DNA of 5,231 nucleotides, from contig JAGNMT010000311.1 in assembly GCA_017991025.1 (NCBI GenBank), positions 1 to 5,231 on the forward strand, read 5' to 3'. The notes below the pieces were generated by a model. It made no database searches, had not been told where the DNA came from, and worked only from the letters and a program-made list of their open reading frames with translations. The translations under genes were made by a program, and so were the position numbers. This DNA comes from Verrucomicrobiales bacterium (lineage in GTDB: Bacteria; Verrucomicrobiota; Verrucomicrobiia; Verrucomicrobiales; DEV007). Positions 1 to 4,389 of this stretch are shown here, one piece after another (within the stretch, counting starts at the first letter, position 1; every line of letters starts with the position of its first letter).

Positions 1-1535
1 TGGGGCAGCACCTTGCCCGCTTCGGTGGAGGTGTGGATCCTGACACCCACCCGGCCGCCGCGATGGAGATCGTGGGGGATAAGCTCAGTCGTATATTTAA
101 CTTTGGTCCCGATCTGACGACGCGGGAACGGGTCCATCCCTCGCTCTCAACGCAGCAATTCCTCGGCGAGCGCGCCTTTGAAGATTTAAAGAATGGGCCG
201 CCGGTATCAGATTTCAGCTATACCGGCGTCGCGACCCACGGGGCCGGCGGGACGGTCGGAATTTCCATTGTTCTGCGGAATCAAACGGAAGAGATCAAGA
301 ACGGAAGTATCGGGGCTCTTGCGCCTGGTGGCGCTATGCTACCCACTGAGTCAGCCCAGCGTTTCACGCTCCCGCCAGGAGCGGTGACTCAAGTTGCGTT
401 CCGATACCAGCGACCCGTCATTGCAAAGAACCGGGACGGATCGGATCTCTACTTTCCGCTGGATCCTTCCGATGAACTGGAGCCATTCAGTTTCGTTCTC
501 GAGGATTCGGTCGGTTCAGAGATTATTGATATTCCGGTCAGAATTGGCCCGGTTGCCGCCACCTGGAAGTCCCTGCAGTTTGTCAATGTCAGTGACAAAA
601 TGCGGGTTGACTGGGATCTCGTGAATGGAACCGACAAAGCGATCACGGGTACCTTCCAGGTGGGTATGGCCGACACGGTGGGGCAACCCACCGAGTTCTC
701 GATCTCTCCGCTCGGAACAAAAACCGTCTTTTCGGTGTTCGACTTCAAGGCCCCTGAAGGAATTTCCGTTTTTCAGCAGGATCTGTGGATTCAACTGGAA
801 GTTGAAGGCAAGACCGTCAGATTCTCCCGCGAAATGGAAGCTTCGAGGGACATCGTCCTGGGAGAGGATGTGGCGTTGAAGGCATGGAAAGATTATGCAA
901 ATCTAGGCCCCGCAATCGAGAACGTTGCGCAGCGGCGAACCGGTGAATCGGTAGTGCTGCGTTTTGATGCTGACGCAAAAGCTCTCTATGTGGTCGCCAA
1001 ACTCGAGGGCCTTACGATCCCTGATCTGGGGGATCAGGCGGCACTTCAGGCCAAACTCTATCTTGATGCCCGGCCACTCAGTGAAGTCAGATCATTCGGG
1101 GCGGTTAAACCTCTCGAAATTTTCACACGGGGATCCGACGGTCCCGGCTTCACCCCCGCAGTGGAACAGGGAAGTTTCGGACGCGGGTATAACATGTTGC
1201 TGAATCCCAAAGGCATCACTTCCGTTCTCAAGACCGATCCCTCCGGTGCAAAAGTGCTGGAGATCCGGGTGCCGAGATCCTACCTGCATCGCCACGAATG
1301 GGGTCTCGACTCGGTGGATTCGATTCTAGGAGTCCGCTTAGAACTTACGGTGGCCGATCCCGCTCCGAATGCGCCGGTTCCTTTTCCGAGCGTAAACCGC
1401 TTCGAGACGAATAGTCCGACCTTTGCCTATGACGGACGTATGATCAACGGCTTTCATCAGAACGATGCGCGCTCGCTCGTTACCCTGAGACTGGCACGCC
1501 AGCCGGTTAATAGCTGGTCAGTGAGGGTCTACTGA
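1..1535 (+). CDS. C-terminal part of a large, probably exported protein with a CBM9-like C-terminal domain (5' end outside window)
   Basis: The frame is open from base 3 and has no stop before the window edge, so this is the last ~510 residues of a longer protein. The GTG at 33 is internal, not a start. Numbering from that GTG codon, residues 2-21 (DPDTHP...EIVGDKL.RI) resemble the end of an SGNH/GDSL hydrolase, where a D-x-x-H-P block is followed by a helix. The spacing is not canonical, so this is a weak hint. Residues ~60-275 are rich in beta-strand-like segments and look like two Ig-like or jelly-roll modules. Residues ~280-486 look like a CBM9/DOMON-type carbohydrate-binding domain: a strand reading VVLRFDADAKALYVVAKL, then a KLYLDARP segment, a glycine-rich stretch, and late strands LEIRVPRSYL and LGVRLELTVAD. 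No catalytic core is visible here. Many verrucomicrobial polysaccharide-degrading enzymes have such tails, so a secreted carbohydrate-active enzyme or esterase is plausible but inferred. It is convergent with the next gene. Confidence 0.6.
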   Translation, partial: GQHLARFGGGVDPDTHPAAAMEIVGDKLSRIFNFGPDLTTRERVHPSLSTQQFLGERAFEDLKNGPPVSDFSYTGVATHGAGGTVGISIVLRNQTEEIKNGSIGALAPGGAMLPTESAQRFTLPPGAVTQVAFRYQRPVIAKNRDGSDLYFPLDPSDELEPFSFVLEDSVGSEIIDIPVRIGPVAATWKSLQFVNVSDKMRVDWDLVNGTDKAITGTFQVGMADTVGQPTEFSISPLGTKTVFSVFDFKAPEGISVFQQDLWIQLEVEGKTVRFSREMEASRDIVLGEDVALKAWKDYANLGPAIENVAQRRTGESVVLRFDADAKALYVVAKLEGLTIPDLGDQAALQAKLYLDARPLSEVRSFGAVKPLEIFTRGSDGPGFTPAVEQGSFGRGYNMLLNPKGITSVLKTDPSGAKVLEIRVPRSYLHRHEWGLDSVDSILGVRLELTVADPAPNAPVPFPSVNRFETNSPTFAYDGRMINGFHQNDARSLVTLRLARQPVNSWSVRVY

Positions 1536-1539
1536 TCCT

Positions 1540-1585
1540 GCCTTTCAGGTCGACCTTTGATGGCCTTTCAGGTCGACCTATGATT
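1540..1585. repeat. Two tandem 23-bp units, each with the palindrome AGGTCGACCT
   Basis: Units at 1540-1562 and 1563-1585 share the 17-base block GCCTTTCAGGTCGACCT, then differ by one base (T/A) before a shared TGAT. Each contains the perfect 10-bp palindrome AGGTCGACCT, at 1547-1556 and 1570-1579. Because both palindromes are identical, the two can also pair with each other across a 13-nt loop, giving a GC-rich hairpin on either strand. There is no T-run after it, so it is not a canonical intrinsic terminator. It fills most of the gap between two convergent genes, where such a structure could help end transcription from both sides. It could also be a member of a dispersed repeat family; one window cannot decide. 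Confidence 0.85.
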
Positions 1586-1608
1586 GGGGGAGCCGATGGG
1601 GCACCGCT

Positions 1609-2328
1609 TCACTTCGGGTTGGTGCAGGCCGCTTCCATTTCCCGGTGATTGAGGATGTGGTAATCCCCCGTGGAAAGCGCCGGCATCGTGAGCTGCCCGA
1701 TGCGCACCCGTTCGAGGCGCTCCACTTTGCAACCGAGTTTGGAGAACATCCGGCGGATTTGCCGGTTGTATCCCTGAGTTAAGACCATATGGAGGCGACG
1801 CCTCGAATCAAAGTGAACCGACTCCGCCTTGGCAAGCCCTTCGGTGAGGTGAATGCCTTCGAGCAAGCGGTGGGTCAATTCGGGATCGAACGGACGATCC
1901 AGATGAACTGCATATTCCTTTTCCACATGAAAGCGGGGATGAGTCAGCCTCTCTGTCAGATCGCCCGAACTCGTCATCAGAATGAGTCCCTCGCTCTGAT
2001 AGTCGAGACGCCCCACGTAGTTGAGCTTCGAGAATTTCTTCGGCAACAACTCGTAGATGGTTTCACGGCCTTCGGGATCGTTCTTCGTGCAGATGTACTT
2101 CCGCGGCTTGTTGAGAACGAGCGTGAGAGGGGATTGTTCCCGCAGGAGTTTACCGTCAAACTTGACGTGGTCTTCGGGCAGGACGCGGGAGCTGAGATTG
2201 ACAATGACTTCGCCGTTGATCTCGACGCGTCCTTCGGCAATCAACTCATCACAACCGCGGCGCGAAGCGATGCCGCAGGAGGCGAGGAAGCGATTGAGGC
2301 GAACGCCTTTGTCCGCCGGAGTCGTCAT
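1609..2328 (-). CDS. rRNA/tRNA pseudouridine synthase, RsuA/RluB/RluF family
   Basis: This predicted cytoplasmic enzyme isomerises uridine to pseudouridine in structured RNA. Numbering from the GTG at 2331 (240 residues), an S4 RNA-binding domain occupies ~10-57 (RLNRFLASCGIASRR). The NKP motif follows at 74-76, and then the catalytic motif GRLDYQSEGL with the presumed catalytic Asp at 110. The late motif QGYNRQIRRM is at 186-195. That last motif and the following LERVRI resemble RluF (23S rRNA U2604 type) more than RsuA or RluB, but the exact target base cannot be read from sequence. The length fits the family. GTG (2331) and ATG (2328) are adjacent codons; I chose the ATG as the more usual start, and neither has a clear Shine-Dalgarno sequence. 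The gene is ~60 bp downstream of the small basic protein gene, with a hairpin between them. It appears complete. Confidence 0.93.
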   Translation of the reverse strand: MTTPADKGVRLNRFLASCGIASRRGCDELIAEGRVEINGEVIVNLSSRVLPEDHVKFDGKLLREQSPLTLVLNKPRKYICTKNDPEGRETIYELLPKKFSKLNYVGRLDYQSEGLILMTSSGDLTERLTHPRFHVEKEYAVHLDRPFDPELTHRLLEGIHLTEGLAKAESVHFDSRRRLHMVLTQGYNRQIRRMFSKLGCKVERLERVRIGQLTMPALSTGDYHILNHREMEAACTNPK

Positions 2329-2362
2329 CACATTAGCTGAAAGAAAAGAACCTTGAAAATCG

Positions 2363-2380
2363 CCTGGCCTGTCCGCCAGG
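2363..2380 (-). terminator. Terminator-like hairpin after the small basic protein gene
   Basis: CCTGGC (2363-2368) and GCCAGG (2375-2380) form a 6-bp GC-rich stem with a 6-nt loop. It starts about 10 bases after the stop codon of the minus-strand small basic protein gene. On that strand the stem is preceded by AAAT and followed by CGATTTTC, so an extra A-T extension with a two-base bulge is possible. The T-run is short, so termination may be partial and may allow read-through into the pseudouridine synthase gene. Confidence 0.45.
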
Positions 2381-2390
2381 ATTTCCCGAT

Positions 2391-2546
2391 TCAGGACTCC
2401 GGAGCCACTTTTGGCAGATGGAGAGGAGTGCGACCTTCAGCCCATTCACCGCGCTTTTGAAGCAGCTTAACGCGCTCGAAACGTTTGAGGACGCTGCGTT
2501 TGGTTCCTACGTTGCTGGATTTTTTGAGGCTGGCGTGCTGTGACAT
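2391..2546 (-). CDS. Small basic protein, Chlamydiae/Verrucomicrobia-specific family
   Basis: This 51-residue ORF starts at ATG 2546 and ends with TGA at 2393-2391. It begins MSQHASLKKSSNVGTKRSVL and continues KRFERVKLLQKRGEW before a short tail ending VAPES. The opening MSQH.SLK, the middle KR.VLKRFERV.LL.KRG.W and the strong Lys/Arg content match the small basic protein family I know from Verrucomicrobia and Chlamydiae. I recall it being described as possibly ribosome- or rRNA-associated, but the function is not established. The protein has no signal peptide or membrane segment. The gene appears to be an independent transcription unit: a strong hairpin terminator closes the HIT gene upstream, a weak promoter candidate lies in the gap, and a second hairpin follows the stop. 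No Shine-Dalgarno sequence is visible before the ATG. Confidence 0.88.
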   Translation of the reverse strand: MSQHASLKKSSNVGTKRSVLKRFERVKLLQKRGEWAEGRTPLHLPKVAPES

Positions 2547-2580
2547 GACTGATGGATCGACTTGGTTCGGTGAAGGGCGG

Positions 2581-2609
2581 ACTTTAAGACAGATTTACCC
2601 ATTCTGCAA
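2581..2609 (-). promoter_or_regulatory. Weak sigma70-like promoter candidate for the small basic protein gene
   Basis: On the minus strand TTGCAG (2609-2604) is followed 17 bases later by TAAAGT (2586-2581), 34 bases before the ATG at 2546. The match is 3/6 at -35 and 4/6 at -10, so it is weak on its own. Its support is position: it falls in the short gap between a terminator and the next start codon, where a promoter is needed. Confidence 0.3.
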
Positions 2610-2615
2610 GTCGGG

Positions 2616-2643
2616 AAAACGAGTCCTGTTCGGGGATCGTTTT
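2616..2643 (-). terminator. Intrinsic terminator of the nrdR-unknown-HIT operon
   Basis: AAAACGA (2616-2622) and TCGTTTT (2637-2643) are perfect inverted repeats. TCC/GGA can pair just inside after a one-base bulge. On the minus strand the hairpin begins two bases after the TGA of the HIT gene and its 3' arm ends in TTTT. An A-run on one side and a T-run on the other give it the shape of an intrinsic terminator in both directions. It separates the operon from the small basic protein gene. Confidence 0.65.
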
Positions 2644-2645
2644 CG

Positions 2646-2990
2646 TCAACCCGGCGGCCAGTTCAGGTTTCGCCCCGAAAGGAGATGCACGTGGAGGTGC
2701 GGAACCGCTTCCCCGCCCATTCGACCGTTGTTGATCACGAGCCGGAACCCCTGATCGGTGTCGTTGAACCCCATCCCGGTGGCGATTTTAGAAGCCACGA
2801 GGAGCAGGTGCCCGAGGAGTGTGGCATCGGCCTCTTCAGCTTCACCGATGCGGGGGATGGGCTTGCGGGGGATGATAAGAAGGTGAGTCGGCGCCTGGGG
2901 CGAAATGTCGTGGAAGGCGATAGCGAGATCGTCTTCATAGACGATCTCGGCAGGAATCTCCCGGGCGATGATTTTCTCGAACAGGGTCAT
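2646..2990 (-). CDS. HIT (histidine triad) family nucleotide-binding protein, HinT-like
   Basis: This 114-residue protein is a full-length match to the HinT branch of the HIT family. Members are cytoplasmic dimers that bind purine nucleotides and hydrolyse phosphoramidates such as aminoacyl-adenylates. The N-terminus MTLFEKIIAREIPAEIVYED is canonical. The segment AFHDISPQAPTHLLIIPRKP (26-44) contains the family's D-I-x-P-x-A-P-x-H motif. The catalytic triad HLHVHLL is at 98-104 (His98, His100, His102; His102 is the expected nucleophile), and the protein ends in the usual GR.L.WPPG. All key residues are present. The ATG at 2990 is preceded by AAGGA about 11 bases upstream, the only recognisable Shine-Dalgarno-like element in the operon. 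It lies 15 bp downstream of the unknown gene, so the two are almost certainly co-transcribed. The exact physiological substrate cannot be told from sequence. Confidence 0.95.
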   Translation of the reverse strand: MTLFEKIIAREIPAEIVYEDDLAIAFHDISPQAPTHLLIIPRKPIPRIGEAEEADATLLGHLLLVASKIATGMGFNDTDQGFRLVINNGRMGGEAVPHLHVHLLSGRNLNWPPG

Positions 2991-3005
2991 CGTGGCCGAA
3001 ATCCT

Positions 3006-3569
3006 TCAGGAGGCAATCATGAGCGTCAGGTCGGGATTGACCCGGGCAACGCGTTCCCGCATTTGCCCGACAAATTCCGTAATTTCGGTCTTCAGGACCT
3101 CGCATCGGCCAGTCCACTTGCTGGTCGAGACCAGACGCCGCACGCCGTTACGGAGACCGTGACATTCGACGGTAGTCGCTCCGCTCGTTGTGGCCGATTT
3201 CAGCTGCTCTTCGAGGAGGCGGAAAAAGGCCAGTTCATATCCCGCGCCAGCACGACGGGCGATCTCGCTAAGGGAGATGCGGACGGGGGGAGGCGTCTTG
3301 TCGATTTTCGCCGCGACATGATTCAAGCCCAATGACAGGAGGGTTTTTTCGATTCTCGCGAAGAGGTCGTTCGAATCGATCACCGTTCCCTTGTAGTGTT
3401 TGATGAGGAAGCTTTCGACTCCCCGTGAGATGTCCTTTGCCATCCATTGCGGCACATCCGTACCGTCCGCGGCATTGGTCAGTGTCTCGGTGAGCCACTC
3501 TGACTCACAGAGAGCCAGGCTGGAGGAGCCGATGCGGATGTAGGGCAGGGAGTGGGGCAGGGCAATCAT
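3006..3569 (-). CDS. Unknown protein (187 residues) with an ATP-cone-like N-terminal region
   Basis: I do not recognise this as a named family. Residues 10-90 run YIRIGSSSLALCESEWL, then an amphipathic stretch TETLTNAA, then VPQWMAKDISRGVESFL, then GTVIDSNDLFARIEKTLLSL and GLNHVAAKI. This order matches by eye the ATP-cone layout: a beta hairpin, then helices, then an I-x-x-x-L-x-x-x-I-x-x-x-L-x-x-x-G helix, and a final 'evAkaY' helix. The K-R-D-G of a normal cone is replaced by I-R-I-G, so nucleotide binding may be lost or altered. Residues 95-187 hold SLSEIARRAGAGYELAFFRL, a strand-like TTVECHGL with a Cys-x-His, and a Lys/Arg-rich C-terminus; no catalytic motif is clear. There is no signal peptide or membrane helix. 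It sits 63 bp after nrdR and 15 bp before the HIT gene, so a role near nucleotide sensing is possible but inferred. Its leader is C-rich and has no Shine-Dalgarno sequence. That it is a real gene is likely from operon position and lack of competing frames. Confidence 0.8.
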   Translation of the reverse strand: MIALPHSLPYIRIGSSSLALCESEWLTETLTNAADGTDVPQWMAKDISRGVESFLIKHYKGTVIDSNDLFARIEKTLLSLGLNHVAAKIDKTPPPVRISLSEIARRAGAGYELAFFRLLEEQLKSATTSGATTVECHGLRNGVRRLVSTSKWTGRCEVLKTEITEFVGQMRERVARVNPDLTLMIAS

Positions 3570-3632
3570 GGTTACAATGGGTGCTTGGAACGGGGTGGTG
3601 GTGCGTGTTGGTGGGGGAAAGTGGCTGGTTTG
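3570..3632 (-). other. C-rich, G-poor leader between nrdR and the unknown gene
   Basis: Read on the minus (coding) strand, these 63 bases contain 32 C and only 5 G, with runs such as CCCCC and ACCACCACCCC. There is no stable hairpin and no Shine-Dalgarno sequence. A C-rich, G-poor, unstructured RNA is the usual signature of a Rho-utilisation region. The complementary plus strand has the G-runs GGGG, GGGGG and several GG steps that could form a two-tetrad quadruplex. The composition is seen directly; either function is inference. Confidence 0.45.
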
Positions 3633-4130
3633 TTAGGGGCGTGATTCGAAAAGGTCGGGTTGCAGGAGCTTGTCCATCGGCGCATTTTCCATCGACTCGA
3701 TCACCTCGCTGAACTCGCCGACATCCTGGAACTGCCGGTAAACGGAGGCGTAACGAACAAAAGCAACGGGATCGATCTGCTGCAGGTGGGCCATCACTTT
3801 CGGGCCGATGATGCGGGTCGGGATTTCTCTCAAGTTGTCTGCGGTCAACTCGTTGACGATCTCCTCCACCGCGTTCTCGAGCTCATCCAGCGATACACGG
3901 CGCTTTTCGCAGGCTTTGATGAGACCCCCGAGGAGTTTTTCACGCTTGAAGGGCTCTCTCGTCCCGTCGCGTTTAACGACGAGCACATCACGCCGCTCGA
4001 CCTGCTCGTAGGTGGTGAATCGGTGGGTACAGTTCAAACATTCCCGCCGACGACGAATCGAAAACCCGTCTTTTGAAAGGCGGGAATCGATGACCTTGTC
4101 TTCAAGGCTGTTACATTTGACACAACGCAT
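3633..4130 (-). CDS. nrdR: NrdR, ATP-cone transcriptional repressor of ribonucleotide reductase genes
   Basis: This 165-residue protein is a full-length NrdR. NrdR senses ATP and dATP and binds paired NrdR boxes in front of ribonucleotide reductase genes. The N-terminal zinc ribbon has Cys3, Cys6, Cys31 and Cys34 (MRCVKC and CLNC), with the family-invariant VIDSR (13-17) and the basic SIRRRREC (24-31). FTTYE (38-42) leads into the ATP-cone at ~48-138: VVKRDGTREPF (51-61), REKLLGGLIKACEKR (63-77) and a final VRYASVYRQF (125-134). All expected motifs are present. The ATG at 4130 gives the MRCxxC start usual for the family; the leader AAATCCACCCATTCCCGCCC has no Shine-Dalgarno sequence. It is the first gene of a probable operon with the unknown gene and the HIT gene. 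Two NrdR-box-like sites 52-101 bases upstream of the start suggest autoregulation. No ribonucleotide reductase gene is in the window. Confidence 0.97.
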   Translation of the reverse strand: MRCVKCNSLEDKVIDSRLSKDGFSIRRRRECLNCTHRFTTYEQVERRDVLVVKRDGTREPFKREKLLGGLIKACEKRRVSLDELENAVEEIVNELTADNLREIPTRIIGPKVMAHLQQIDPVAFVRYASVYRQFQDVGEFSEVIESMENAPMDKLLQPDLFESRP

Positions 4131-4143
4131 GGGCGGGAATGGG

Positions 4144-4170
4144 TGGATTTATCGCAAAAATGCGAATCCA
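4144..4170 (-). promoter_or_regulatory. Hairpin in the nrdR leader
   Basis: TGGATT (4144-4149) pairs with AATCCA (4165-4170). After a three-base bulge, CGCA (4153-4156) pairs with TGCG (4161-4164) around an AAAA loop (UUUU in the transcript). The structure ends 13 bases before the nrdR start codon. It is too short of a T-run to be a terminator. It might affect translation initiation or transcript stability; this is inferred from position only. Confidence 0.35.
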
Positions 4171-4182
4171 TGCTTAGAGTTG

Positions 4183-4198
4183 CAACAAGATGTTGTGG
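4183..4198. promoter_or_regulatory. Putative NrdR box 1 (nrdR-proximal)
   Basis: CAACAAGATGTTGTGG matches the published NrdR-box consensus acaCwAtATaTwGtgt at 11 of 16 positions, including the outer C and G of the core and the central AT. CAACA and TGTTG also form a small dyad within it. It lies between a perfect -35 hexamer (TTGACA, minus strand, 4204-4199) and the expected -10 region of nrdR, a position suited to repression. Binding by NrdR is inferred. Confidence 0.5.
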
Positions 4199-4204
4199 TG
4201 TCAA
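4199..4204 (-). promoter_or_regulatory. Perfect -35 hexamer (TTGACA) in front of nrdR
   Basis: TTGACA is read on the minus strand, 69 bases before the nrdR ATG, and is flanked on both sides by the NrdR-box-like sites. No good -10 follows at 16-18 bases; the best hexamer is TCTAAG (4 of 6) at a 20-base spacing. The promoter is therefore only partly supported. Confidence 0.35.
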
Positions 4205-4215
4205 TTCAAAATCGA

Positions 4216-4231
4216 CCACAAGATGTAGTTA
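4216..4231. promoter_or_regulatory. Putative NrdR box 2 (nrdR-distal)
   Basis: CCACAAGATGTAGTTA matches the NrdR-box consensus at 11 of 16 positions and shares the core CAAGATGTwG with box 1. The two cores are 33 bp apart, with a 17-bp linker. Known NrdR boxes occur in pairs about three helical turns apart, usually 31-32 bp, so the spacing is close but one or two bases long. It lies just upstream of the TTGACA element. Confidence 0.5.
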
Positions 4232-4247
4232 TTTTGACGATTTCACC

Positions 4248-4262
4248 GGACGATTGTCGTCC
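4248..4262. repeat. Perfect short hairpin GGACGA-TTG-TCGTCC
   Basis: A 6-bp perfect stem with a 3-nt loop lies between the end of the heme-protein gene and the NrdR-box-like sites. On neither strand is it followed by a T-run, so it is not a clear terminator. It could still be the 3' structure of the heme-protein transcript or an operator. Confidence 0.4.
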
Positions 4263-4291
4263 CGCCCGACCGGACAAATGAATCGTATGAT

Positions 4292-4306
4292 AAATCTAGT
4301 AGATTT
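4292..4306. repeat. 15-bp AT-rich palindrome AAATCTAGTAGATTT
   Basis: Seven bases on each side of a central G4299 are perfectly complementary. It lies 86 bp or more downstream of the heme-protein stop and about 160 bp upstream of nrdR. On the minus strand a TATCAT hexamer, close to a -10 consensus, overlaps its edge (4292-4287). It looks more like a protein-binding site than a terminator; no regulator is identifiable. Confidence 0.4.
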
Positions 4307-4389
4307 GATGAAATTGACAGTTGCCGATAATTATCCGATTCACGAAAAGGGATGATTCAGCTCACCCGGGACATCTGTTCGACCCTCTC

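Larger units (their letters stand above)
4131..4389. other. 259-bp intergenic regulatory region between the heme-protein gene and nrdR
   Basis: The region is AT-richer than its flanks and contains no convincing gene. It holds the nrdR leader hairpin, two NrdR-box-like sites, one TTGACA on each strand, a GC-rich hairpin, a 15-bp palindrome and the 10-bp palindrome GATAATTATC (4326-4335). No clear intrinsic terminator follows the heme-protein stop codon, so read-through into nrdR cannot be excluded. Confidence 0.6.

Noticed and set aside
1789..2340. 183-residue open frame on the plus strand
   Set aside because: It is fully antisense to the pseudouridine synthase gene, which has all its family motifs; the plus-strand product shows none.
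2685..3335. 216-residue open frame on the plus strand
   Set aside because: It lies antisense to the clear HIT gene and the unknown operon gene. Its composition (many Gly, Arg, Asp, His) is that of a reverse-frame shadow, and no domain is visible.
3591..3625. G-run cluster as a four-tetrad quadruplex
   Set aside because: Only two runs are four bases or longer, so at most a weak two-tetrad structure is possible; kept only as a note within the C-rich leader finding.
3660..4076. 138-residue open frame on the plus strand
   Set aside because: It is antisense to nrdR, which is complete and unmistakable.
4314..4319. Perfect TTGACA on the plus strand
   Set aside because: No -10 element follows at a workable distance, and the only thing downstream is the antisense strand of the heme-protein gene.
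4143..4355. 70-residue GTG-start frame in the intergenic region
   Set aside because: It has no ribosome-binding site, no recognisable motif and an unusual composition, and it runs through the NrdR-box-like sites and palindromes. More likely non-coding.
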